Source: Quillaja saponaria (lineage: Eukaryota > Streptophyta > Magnoliopsida > Fabales > Quillajaceae). From it: DNA of 64,000 nt. How positions within the stretch are numbered: position 1 is the first letter of the stretch; each line of letters starts with the position of its first letter. Shown here in pieces: positions 53,318-64,000 of the stretch. Under the pieces are notes generated by a model. The model made no database searches, was not told the origin of the DNA, and saw nothing but the letters and a program-made list of their open reading frames with translations. The stretch is from contig CM055607.1 in NCBI GenBank assembly GCA_029379385.1, positions 20,638,615 through 20,702,614 on the forward strand, given 5' to 3'. The translations under genes were made by a program, and so were the position numbers.

Positions 53318-54838
53318 GCTCACTAACAAGCGGTCCTATCATCCACTTCATCAACATCTGAAAACATGGCTAACAATGCAAACCAAATCTTGAAGGTGTT
53401 GGCGGCTCCTAATCTAAACCAACATTCACTTTGTGTTGAATTTCCTACTTTAGATGTTGCTTTTGAATTGAAATCTAGTCTAATCTATCTTTTTACAACT
53501 TTTCGTGGTCTTGCAACAGAAGATCCTCACAAACACTTAAAAAAGTTTCATATGGTTTGTTCAAGCGTGAAACCTGTTGGGCTTTTCGAATACCAAATCA
53601 AGCTTAGAGCTTTTCAATTCTCCTTGGCGGACATAGCTAAGGATTGGCTCTACTGCTTATCATCGAAAACCATAACTGTGTGGACTACAATGAAAAAGTT
53701 ATTTTGGAGAAGTATTTCCTTGCTTCGCGAGCTGCCAACATTAGAAAAGAAATTTGTAGAATCCAACAATACAATGGAGAATCATTGTATGGGTATTGGG
53801 AGCGTTTTAAGAAGCTATGTGCAAGCTGCTTGCATCATTAAATTAGTGACCAGCTGTTGGTTCGATACTTCTATGAAGGACTCCTCCCAACAAAAAGGAG
53901 CATGATTGATGTGGCAAGTGGAGGAGCATTGGTAGATAAGACACTGGAGGCTACTAAAAACTTAATTTCTAACATGGTTGCAAATTCTCAACAATTTAGT
54001 ACCTGACATGAGCCTCCGCCACAAAAAGTTCATGAGGTAAGTACATCTTTTTTGGAACAACAAATTACTAATCTAACCTCTCTTGTGTGTTAAATGGCTG
54101 TAGGGAACTTGCAACAAGCCAAGGCTTAAGTAATTTATTCAGTTGTAGGACATCCAATTGACATGTGCCCTACACTTCAAGAAGAACCGGTGGAGCAAGT
54201 CAATGGCATAGGTGGATTTCCAAGGCAGCCACAACGCAAATATGATCCACACTCCAATACCTACAATCTAGGTTACCTTAGCTATAGAAATCCAACTATT
54301 CACAATGCACCTCCAAATCAGTAACTGAGATTTTATCAAGCTCAACCACCTTTCCAAGCTAGACAACAAGCCCTCAAAAACCATGGTATGTCTCTTGAGG
54401 ACATGGTTAAGTCTTTCGCTACAGACACTTTGCAATTCTAGCAGGAAACTAGGACAACAATCAAGAATTTGGAGACACAAGTAAGCCAATTGGCCAATAC
54501 TATAGGCAGAATTTCCACACAAGGATCTGGGAAGCTTCCATCTCAACTATGATTAATTTAAGAGAGAATGCAAGTTCCATGACTTGGAGGAATGGGAAAT
54601 TTTGAGGAAGCACCAAAAACAACAAAAGATAAAGGGAATATAGCTTTTCAGAAAGATGAAGCTACTAGTCATACTAAGAGTGTTTTGGAACCTAAGGTAA
54701 ATTCTAAGGTTCCTATTTCTACTAATGGTCCTCCTCTACCTTTTCCTAGTAGATTTGCAAAGTCTAAGATGAGGAATTTGAGAAGGAAATTATGGATACC
54801 TTCCACAAAGTACAAGTGAACATACATCTCTTGGATGC
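53318..54838 (+). pseudogene. Second copy: element A gag
   Basis: Equivalent to 13270-14790. The frame from ATG 53366 predicts the same 179 residues, including the same frameshift after the first 100. Two small indels occur late (one extra A near 54375, one A lost near 54546). Confidence 0.9.
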
Positions 54839-54907
54839 TATTAAACAAGTACCATGCTATGCAAAATTCCTTAAGGAGTAGTGCACCACAAAAAGAAAAT
54901 TTAAGGT

Positions 54908-55448
54908 TGATGAGTTAGTAAGAGTGAGTGAGAACGTATTTCTTGTTTTGTAAAGAAAGCTTCCCCCAAAATATAAAGATCTATGGAGCTTTACCATACT
55001 ATGCACAATCGGAAACACAGGGTTTGAAAAAGCTATGCTTGTTTTAGGAGCATCTATTAATGTATGCCTTATTCCATTTATGCTTCTTTAAATCTTAGTT
55101 CACTTAAGGAAACTGATGTAGTTATTCGACTTGCTGATAGATTTAACACTTCCAAAGGGTGTTTTGGAAGATGTTTTGGTATAGGTAAATGAGTTAGTTT
55201 TCCCAGCTGATTTTTATGTTCTTGATATGGAAGATGACTCATGACCTACTTCAACACCAGGGCGACCACTCATGAAAACTACTCGAACTAACATTAATGT
55301 TTATAATGAAATTCTAACCATGGAGTTGGATGGTGAAGTTATGCACTTCAGTATTTTTAAAGTAATGAGGTATCCAAGTGATTTGCATTCTTATTTTTCT
55401 ATTGATATACTTGACTTTTTAGTGCAGTAACACCTTGAGATAACTAGT
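54908..55448 (+). pseudogene. Second copy: element A protease
   Basis: Equivalent to 14860-15400, with the same missing active-site Asp and the same stops. Confidence 0.8.
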
Positions 55449-55573
55449 AAGGATGCATTAGAAAATTGTATTGAGTAAGAGCCTTGAGAAAGAAGATCAT
55501 AGAAAGCCAAGAAGTTACGTGCAAGTTAGTGACAACATTGAGTAGGCCATGGCATCTCTAGAATCATTATCAA

Positions 55574-56698
55574 GTGTCCCAAACAGGTATAATGTTTCTT
55601 ATATCCCTTTGCCTTTATCTAACAAGAAACTTTTTACCTTCTGTATTGCAGACCCCTAACTTGGAGCTTAAATCTCTTCTCGAGCATCTTAAATCTATGA
55701 ATCTAGGCAAGGATAAAACATTGCCTGTAATCATTGCACGGAACCTCACACCATTTCAAGAGGAGAAACTAGTTTGTGTGCTAATAATAGATCATAAAAT
55801 AGCTATAGGTTGGACAATAGCTGAAATAAGAGGGATTAGTCCACCCATATGTATGCACAAATGCTTTAAGATGGAGCCAAACTAATAAGGGAAGCATAAT
55901 GCCGATTAAACCCTCCCATAATAGAAGTTTTGAAAAAGGAGATCCTAAAATTACTAGATGTTGGGGTGATCTACCTTATTTCGAACAGCAAGTGGGTGAT
56001 CCCAATTAAGTTGTTCCAAAATAATTTGGCATTACTGTGGTCAAGAATGAAGAGAATGAGCTAGTACTAACTCATGTCCAAACCGACTAGCGGGTTTGCA
56101 TTGATTATTGAAAGCTTAACTCCAACTAGATAAGATCACTTTCCTTTGCCATTTATTAGTCAAATGTTAGAAAGGTTAGCTAGTCATTCTCATTACTATT
56201 TTCTTGATAATCAAATTGCAATCATACCAGAGGATCAAGAGAATACCACATTTACTTGTCCCTTTGGAACATTTGCATATCTGTGCATTCCCTTTGGCCT
56301 TTGCAACGTACCCACTACTTTTCAACTGTGTATAGTTAGTATATTTTCAGATTATGTTGAGGATATCATAGAAGTTTTTATGGATGATTTTAGTGTCTAT
56401 GGTAACTCTTTTGATAAACGTTTAGATAACCTTACATTTGTTCTTGAACATTGCATGGAAACTAATCTAGTCCTTAATTGGGAGAAATGTCACTTTGTGG
56501 TAAATCATGGGATAGTCTTAGAACATATCATATCTTCTAAGGGAATAGAAGTTGATAAATCTAAGATAAACCTTGTACGTTCCTTACCATCCCTACATGT
56601 GTAAGGGAGGTTCGTTATTTTCTTGGACATGGAGGTTTTTATTGAAGATTTATCAAGGACTTTTTAAAAATTGCACTACCCTTATGCAAATTACTACA
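55574..56698 (+). pseudogene. Second copy: element A reverse transcriptase
   Basis: Equivalent to 15526-16650. Frames 55574-55885 and 56146-56604 predict peptides identical to the first copy, with the catalytic 'FMDDFSVYG' box. Confidence 0.9.
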
Positions 56699-57337
56699 AA
56701 GGAAGTGACATTCGAGTTCAATGAAGAATGCAAGAAAGCATTTAAAAGGCTCAAGGAGCTCTTGGCCATAGCTTCCATTATTTAACCACCCGATTGGAGC
56801 CTTCCATTTAAGCTAATATGCGATGTGAGTGACTATGCCATAGGAACTGTTTTTGGGTAGAAAGTTGGCAAGCTTCCACATGTCATTTATTATGCATCAA
56901 GGACCTTGAATGATGCTCAACTTAACTATTCTACAACTTAAAAGGAGCTATTAGTGATTCTTTTTTGCTTTCGACAATTTTTGTTCTTATTTAATTGGTA
57001 CTAAGGTAACCATATTTTCTGATCATGTAGCTCTTAGATATTTACTCACTAAGAAGGAAGCTAAACCGAGACTTATAAGATGGATACTTCTCCTGGAAGA
57101 ATTTGATATGGTAATAAAAGACAAAAAAGGAAGTGATAAAGTAGTTGCCGACCACTTGAGTCACCTTGTTCAAGATGAGGATGCTTTACCTTTGTGTGAA
57201 GACTTTCTAGATGAGCAATTACTTTCTTTAGAAAATTCAGTTCCTTGGTATGTTGACATTGTGAATTACTTAGTCACTCAGAAAATACTAAATGATTTGT
57301 CTCGTGCTCAAATAGACAAACTAAAAAGATTGTAAGG
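56699..57337 (+). pseudogene. Second copy: element A RNase H
   Basis: Equivalent to 16651-17290, one A shorter near 56700 (ACAAAGG for ACAAAAGG), which lets the frame 56573-56785 run through the 'EVTFEFNEECKKAFKRLKEL' segment. Confidence 0.85.
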
Positions 57338-58517
57338 CAATATGTGTGGGACAATCCATATTTATGGAAGTATTGCATTGATCAAGTGATAAGAAGGTGT
57401 ACCTAATTCTGAATTTTCATCTATCTTAACTTTTTGTCACTCTTATGCATGTAGGGGACATTTTGGAGAAAAGAGAATAGCTCTCAAGGTACTTGATAGT
57501 GGATTTTACTAGCCTAAATCATTCAAAGATGCATTCCACTTCTGCAAATCATGCCGTCGATGTCAAAGAACAGGTAACTTGGGTGCACGAAATTAAATGC
57601 CTCAAACACTTATACTCATTATTGAAATTTTTGATGTTTAGGAAATTGATTTTATAAGACCTTTTTCCTTCTTCATATGGCAATCTTTATATACTTATTG
57701 CTATTGATTATGTGTCGAAATGTGTGGAAGCTCAAGCCACCCATACTAATGATTCAAAAGTGGTTGTAGATTTTGTGAAGACTAACATCTTTGCAAGATT
57801 TGGAGCACCAAGAGCAATAATAAGCGATGGAGGAAGTCATTTTTGCAATCAATCATTTGAAGCTTTGTTGAGGAAATAAAAGTTTACACACAGTTCTACA
57901 TCATACCATCCACAAACTAATGGACAGGTTGAAGTGTCAAATCGAGAGGTTAAATCCATTCTAGAAAAGACTGTGAATCCAAATAAGTTAGTGATGCACT
58001 TTGGGCCTATAGAACAACATATAAAATACCCATTGGGATGTCATCTTTTAGGCTAGCGTATGGTAAGCCATGTCACCTTCTAGTTGTGCTAGAGCACAAG
58101 GCATTTTGGGCAGTGAAGCAATATAATTTGAAGATGGATGCTACTGGTGGACAAAGAAGACTTCAACTAAGTAAGCTTGAGGAATACGAAATGTTACCTA
58201 TAAGAGTTCATAGGTTTACAAGGAGAAAACTAAGGCTTTTCACGATAAGATGATCTTAAGGAAGAACTTTGTTGTTGGACAAAAAGTTCTTATATTCCAT
58301 TCACACCTTAAGTTATTTCCTAGTAGGTTACATTCTTGATAGGTTGGACCTTTTATTGGTACTAATGTGTTTCCTCATGGTGCAGTAGCAATTCGAAGTT
58401 TGAAGACAAATAAGGAGTTCAAAGAAAATGGGCATAGGCTTAAGCCTTATTATGAAGGTTTTCAGGTGAAAAGTGTAGAGGAGATGGAGTCGGATGATCC
58501 ATCCTATGCTGATTGAG
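57338..58517 (+). pseudogene. Second copy: element A integrase
   Basis: Equivalent to 17291-18470. One synonymous-type change was noted (TTGTTGAGG for TTGTTAAGG near 57868). Same core motifs and stops. Confidence 0.9.
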
Positions 58518-59883
58518 GGAGCTCTGAGTTGGGCTAACGACATTAAATAAATGCACTACTTGGAAAGCAATCCAAGGGTGGCTAACTTGCCACAACATCA
58601 TATTTGCATCTCTTTCCCTTTCTTTTTAATTTACTTATGTTATAATTTTTCGTTACTCTCACTTGCATATTAGTTTTACATTAGGGACAATGTAAGAATT
58701 AAGTGTGGGGGGAGGATTTAAGGTTTTTCTTTTCAATAGAATGTGTGTTTATAGGTTCTTTTCAAGGGTTATGAGAATATGTATGTCATAAACATGGGTG
58801 ATTGAAATTAAAGGGATAGCATGCTAATTTTGGTAGATATTTTACCATGTGAGTTTTGAGTCTAAGATTGAATTTTATATGTCAATTTATAATTTTCTTG
58901 TTGAGTGATATTCATTATGTGATTATGTAACTCTAGAACTTGCTTTAAATCTTGTTGGGACTACATTGATTCATATGGATGCATGAAAATGATGAAGGCA
59001 ATAGGAAATAAACACTTTAAACCTAAACAGCCAACCTAACAAATTTTTACCAATAGTGAGCCTATTTGAGCTCAATTGTTCCTTTGTTGGTTAACCCCCT
59101 ATATGAGCCTAGACCTTAATGATTGTATCTTCTACCCTACCTTAGGTTGAATGGAGCAATTACATACTTGTTTGGTGATTATTGTTGAAGTTATAAAGGA
59201 AAAATTGGAAAAGTATGAAGAAATATGAGCATGAATTTCAAGCTTCTCTTTAGTATTTAATTTGAGTATTTTTGTGTTCTCTACAAAACAAAAGAAAGGG
59301 AAGAAAGAAAGAAAAGAAAAGGCATAAGAAAGATATAGCATTTTAAGTGATAAAAAAGATACATAAGTAAAGTTCTTAAAGTATCAGAGCATCAAAGTGT
59401 TATGGGTTTACATGTTTATTTGCTCAAGTATAAGTTTTGATTGCTCTACTAGTTTCTTTGGTGTTTACCATTTTCGTTCCACTTTGCTCCATACCATGTC
59501 CCTAACCCCATTACAACCAATGAAAGACCTTCTGATTTTTGTTGTATATGATCTAAGTGGTGGAGATTAGATGGACAAGCAAGCCTATGGTAGTGCATTT
59601 TACTAAATGAATCAGAGTGAAAATTCCTAGCCGTGAAACACTTGAGAGTTTGAGAGATTGCCATGTGAGAATCTATCAATTAGCATGTTTGATTTTCAAT
59701 GATGTCTTTTATTGAGTTGAGTTCTAAGTTTGTTCAAGGGAAATCTGTTCACGATATTTTATGAATCTTGTGATTCTTAGTTGTGTTCTTCGCTGATGGT
59801 TTATGCATTATTTCATACCTTTGGAAAGTTAAAAGAGGAGATTAATTGTTAGTTAGAATTTTACTTGAGGACGAGTAAAAGCT
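58518..59883 (+). other. Second copy: element A noncoding tail
   Basis: Equivalent to 18471-19838, with a few single-base changes (for example GGGTTATGAG for GGGTTACGAG near 58770, GAGTCTAAG for GAGCCTAAG near 58860, AAACACTTG for AAACGCTTG near 59640), all transitions. Confidence 0.85.
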
Positions 59884-59898
59884 AAGTTTGGGGGAATT

Positions 59899-62800
59899 TG
59901 ATAGGAGTTTAAGAAATCTTAAATTTCATTGATTTCTAGTGTTGTTTTGAGTATGATTTTGTGCTAAGAAACTTATAAATGTTTATATTTATGATTTTAA
60001 GTGTTAGATCTGATTAAGAAACATTAGTTGGATAAATGAAGCATAATTGGCACAAAAAGAGCTAGAAGAATATTGTCCTTGTCCATATTGAATTAGGAAT
60101 CAATGACGTGGCTCTGCAACATGAATAACATGGCACTGCAACACTTGGGAAGAATAAAATAGGCACAAGTCAGAGAGCATATCGCCGTATCATCCCATTT
60201 CAAGAGTTACGGCGCTATATTCCATGGATTTTATACAAACATGTCAAAGAGAACCAAGTCGCAACGTGGAAAACTTGAAGCCACAGTGCCCTTGTTCCTA
60301 GTTTTAAAGGTTTGAAGTCAGTGGGCATTAAGCCGCAGCGTAGCAAAGATGGAAGCAATGGGGCTAGATGGAAGACAACTTCGTTGGATATTAGTGAGCA
60401 AGGAGCCGAAGTGTAACACCCCCAAAAATTAATACATAAATTAATTGTACGACAAGAAATTATCTTATGAGTTAAATAGGATTAAAATTTAATTACATAT
60501 TATTTCACATATATGAATAGTACATGTACGTATAGGATACGTATTAGTATAAGAATTATATATATATATATATGAAAAAATATATAAATACATGTATGTA
60601 TGTGTATACGTATATATGTATAAGGAAAATACATGTATATATATGTATACATACATGTATATACATATAAAACATGGACAAGTGTAGGCATTGGAACAAA
60701 GATGAAAAATGTTACATGTGGAGTTGGAAGAAGAAAAAAAATGATAAAATATAGTTTTCTTGCTAGAAAAGGAAATGTGATGAATTAGGTGTAAGAAGAA
60801 GATTAAGTGGCAATTTGTAATAAATGAAGGGGCTAGGTGTAAGAAAGAGAATAACTGTGACAATTTACAATTAATGAAGGGACTTAGGTGTAAGAAGGAG
60901 AATAAGTGTGGCAACTTACAATTAATGAAGGGGCTTAGTTGTAAGAAGGAGGAAAAGGGTAGAAAAGTTGTAATTATTAAGGGGGCATGTGGAAGAAAGT
61001 TAGGACATAAGGTGGCAAGTAATAATTAACATAGAAAGATTGCTAGACAAGTAGAAGGCAAGGAAAACACTAGGTGTCCATGAAATAATTAAGTAGGACA
61101 TGTGTAGAGAATTAAGGAAACAAGGTGCCCATGAAATGATTAAGTAGGATATGTGTAGGGAATTAAGATGACAAGGTGTCCATGAAAGGATTATGGTGAA
61201 TATGTGTAGAGATTTAAGGAAGCAAGGTGTACATGGAATGATTAATAAGATATGTGTAGAGATTTAAGGTAACTAGGTGGCTTACTAATAATTAAATAAT
61301 CTAAACTAGGGAATAAAAGGAAGACAAGTGTTAGGAAGAAAGAACACATGTTAATTTAGAGAATGACAAGTAAGTAGTTGTAATTTTAGAGAACTAAAAG
61401 GGTAAAATAGGAAACAAAACTTTCTCCTAAATCATAAACCTTGGCATGCACTATAAATAGGAGGGGGTGGTGACGAAAAATACATAGGCAAGATAAAGTG
61501 TACACTAAAGTAAGAGAAAGTGAGAGAGAAGGTGAAGAAGTAGAGAAAAAGTAAGAAAACAAAGAAAGTGAGAGAAATAGTAAGAAATAAAAGAAAAAGG
61601 CAAACCGTGAGCTAGGAAGGAGAAGGAGAAAATAGAGAGAAAAAACAAAGAAGGAGGGGCAGAAACAAAGAAACAAAGAAAAACAAACATTAAGGGTATT
61701 AGGCAAGTATTCATGCATTCTTGTGTTTTATTTTATCCTTGCTTTGAAAGCTATTTCCTTGTTACTCTTATATTCTTCAAGCTACTCTTATATCCTTCAT
61801 GCATATGAAATGGAAAATGAGGGAGATGAATCCCTTTTAGAAAACTTAGAGGAAATGAGGAAAAAGGCTAATTTGCATTGTATATTCCTATATTTCTAAA
61901 ATTGCCATCAAGAATCTTTCGTTGTCATGTATGAATGCTTATTGAGGTTCAACCCACTTTTCTTCATCTTGATGTGTAGATTAATTAGTACCATTGATGT
62001 ATATTGTTTTTCCTTGGACAAAGGCATGGTCTATGTAATAAGAAAGATAGCAAGTGGACCTTGTTTGTAAAAACATAGAAGTATTTGTGTTGAAATATAA
62101 TTATGTAGTATAGGGTTGCTTTTGTATAAAGTTGTAATGTATTCTTAACATGTCTACTTATTAATGGTAGTAATTTTGGAAGGAAGTCTAGTATTACTAA
62201 AAATTGTCTCTTTTAAATAAATAACTTAGTGAAATGAAAAGTAGTTTGCGAATTGTGTCTCTAGGAATATTAATCCACTATTCACAAGTTATATTTATCA
62301 AGTAAATCTTGGTTAATTGAAGATTAAATAAATAGAGTAGCATGGATTTAAAGTCAAATGGAGGAAAAGATAAAAATCTAGAAAGAGGAATGATTACTAA
62401 TCATGGCCATATGGTGTCAAGAGAATAAGAGGAATGTCTAAGGAAAATTATACAAGTATCATTGTAGTAAGGAAATAAAGATGTAGAAAATACAAGAAAT
62501 AAAAGTATTACTTATTAAATTTGCTTAAGAGTTTAGTAGTAGATTATGTAAGGAATTAAGGAATGAGGGTGTTACAATTATGGTATCAGAGCATTAGAGT
62601 GTATTCAGCCATAAGAGAACAAAAAGGAAAAAGAAAAATTTAGGTGAAGCAATGGTCTAGGGCAGTTTAAGAACTAGAAGTATAAAAGGAAGATTTTAGT
62701 CTCTCGAATAATTAGGGAGTGATTATAAATTAATTTAAGCATTAAGATATTAATTAACTTAAGTATAGGATTAGGAAAGTAGGGTGTCACACTCAGCGCC

Positions 62801-63864
62801 AAGGAATTATGTGCCTCAGTGCCATTCTGTACTTATATGAACTTCCTAATCATATTGGTATGAGGATGATAGACACATCTTGTATCTGGACCTATTTCGA
62901 GGGCAAGTTAGGAATTCTAATCCAAGGAAGAGTTCAATACCAATACCCCAATCCAATAAGGACTTCAAGTTAGATTAGAATTGCAAAGTTTTTATCTCTT
63001 CTAATTAGCCTATAAATGCTCTTAGCTTAAGAGAGTTTTAGATATCAATTTTTCCAAAGTCAGTAAACATTTTTAAAGTTTCATTTTTGTTTTTACATTT
63101 ATGAGTTGCTAAACTCTCTTTTCCGATCAAAGGAGTATTAAACCTGTGGGATTGTGTTGTAAGATTTGATTTGTTCTTCATTTTAATTTAATTATTCAAT
63201 TCAAGTATCGTGTGTTCTTCTATTTTATTTGTCATGGTTGTATGATATGTTAATTAGGTGCGCAACTAATTGATTAGACTTTATTACCTATTGCTAGTTT
63301 AGAATAATCAAGTCTGTAATTGCTTAATGATTCTAACATATGTAGTAAATAATAGTTTATAATTGCTATGAAGAACATGGATTAGGTTAAATAAACCAAG
63401 CTTGTGTATTTATTGCTTAGCTTTAGCTATCTTTCTATTTCTTAGAACTGTTATTAAATTAAATTTTAAGAGCATATTTAAGGTTGTTTAATAACAAGAG
63501 ATTAATCAAATAACCTATTTTAATTAACGACAAACTAAGGAAAGATTCAGAGTATCATAGCTTGTTAGTATTATAGGCTGAATATTTGAATGAATGATTG
63601 AATAATTGTGATCAATGATTAATGTAAAATCTCTATGGTGGATAGCTCTTTGTCTATCGAAAGCTTTCTCTATTACTTGTCAGTTATTTAAATTTTGCTT
63701 TCAGTTTTACATTCAAACTTAAAACATAAAACCCCCCCTTTATTTATTGTTATTAGAATTTATCACAAATTGGTTAAATTCAAATTTTCGTGGAATTGAC
63801 CTTTACTTACCCTGACTAGCTAGGTTAAAGTAAATAATTTAATTGGTGCTTTTGATACGCATCA
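59899..63864 (+). repeat. Second copy: element A 3' LTR split by C
   Basis: Equivalent to 19854-23828; split parts are 59899-60411 and 62792-63864. Nearly identical to the first copy. Confidence 0.9.
60412..62791 (+). mobile_element. Second copy: element C
   Basis: Equivalent to 20367-22756: LTR 60412-62576, primer site TGGTATCAGAGC at 62581-62592, second LTR end at 62791. It lacks 12 bases (AAAATACGTATA-type unit) near 60530 and has one extra C at the start (CACCCCCAAAAA). Confidence 0.85.
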
Positions 63865-64000
63865 ATATGTTCAAGAAACTCCATATAAACATCCCTTTTG
63901 CTGAAGCTCTTGAACAAATGCTATACTATACAAAATTTATTAAGGACATTTTGTCCAAAAAGAGGAAGTTTGGTGACCATGAAACCGTTGCACTTACTGA
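63865..64000 (+). pseudogene. Second copy: element B protease, cut by window end
   Basis: Equivalent to 23829-23964. One A-to-G change (AAGAGGAAG for AAGAGAAAG near 63963). Continues beyond the window. Confidence 0.85.

Larger units (their letters stand above)
51634..63864 (+). mobile_element. Second copy: element A with element C nested
   Basis: Equivalent to 11596-23828, with the same flanks ATGTG (51629-51633) and ATATG (63865-63869). Its 5' LTR is 51634-53153, polypurine tract 59884-59895, 3' LTR 59899-63864. Apart from the indel-rich start of the 5' LTR it is nearly identical to the first copy. Confidence 0.92.
47032..64000 (+). repeat. Near-identical second copy of 6993-23964
   Basis: The block corresponds base for base to 6993-23964 with an offset of 40036-40048. 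It carries the same end of element G's LTR, the same D, B, A and C insertions with the same junctions, and the same stops; predicted peptides of element A gag (179 residues) and RT (152 residues) are identical in both. The second copy is cut by the end of the window at the B protease, so its full length is unknown. Confidence 0.97.

Noticed and set aside
1..64000. A novel functional multi-gene system
   Set aside because: Every recognisable coding segment belongs to a known transposon class or to plastid DNA, and each is interrupted; no cluster of intact unknown genes was found on either strand.

Overview
The window is nuclear DNA of a flowering plant, probably a eudicot, and it consists almost entirely of decayed transposable elements. 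The evidence is the wealth of plant Ty3/gypsy (Athila/Tat-like and Tekay/Del-like) and Ty1/copia remnants, a plant LINE with a C-terminal RNase H, an Au-type SINE, a hAT transposon, and a plastid DNA fragment carrying rps11, rpl36 and infA. The species cannot be named from the sequence. I found no intact host gene. No coding region of any element is open from end to end, so nothing here looks able to move on its own.

Layout. 1-2311: end part of a plus-strand LTR. 2312-7756: minus-strand Tekay/Del-like element (G) with RT and most of RNase H deleted. 7757-8397 continued at 33456-33944: LTR, primer site and gag start of a plus-strand chromovirus-like element (D). Element B, an Athila-like element with both LTRs (8398-33455), sits inside D's LTR. 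Element A, a second Athila-like element with both LTRs (11596-23828), sits inside B at the gag/pol boundary. Element C (20367-22756), a long LTR with an initiator-Met primer site, sits in A's 3' LTR. B also carries a minus-strand copia LTR (27291-28374) and a SINE with perfect 14-base target duplications (31147-31327). This makes a nest four layers deep.

33945-34560 is a copia integrase/RT-linker fragment. 34561-39633 is a third Athila-like element (E), cut in RNase H by a hAT transposon (39634-41875). The hAT is cut in turn by a 5'-truncated LINE (41876-45566). Inside the LINE RT region lies about 0.93 kb of plastid DNA (42650-43576). A second LINE fragment on the minus strand (45708-46500) faces the first, and an A-family LTR fragment runs into a gap of exactly 100 N (46932-47031).

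After the gap, 47032-64000 repeats 6993-23964 almost base for base, with the same nesting, stops and junctions. I read this as one locus present twice in the assembly (retained haplotype or misplaced overlapping contig) rather than a biological duplication, although a recent segmental duplication cannot be excluded from sequence alone. One stretch of the second copy (about 50640-52400) is rich in single-base indels.

I did not find a previously undescribed functional system. The most notable points are the suspected false duplication, the plastid insert inside a LINE, the internally deleted LTR element C with a 51-base repeat array, and a GC-rich LTR motif present in many C-to-T decay states.
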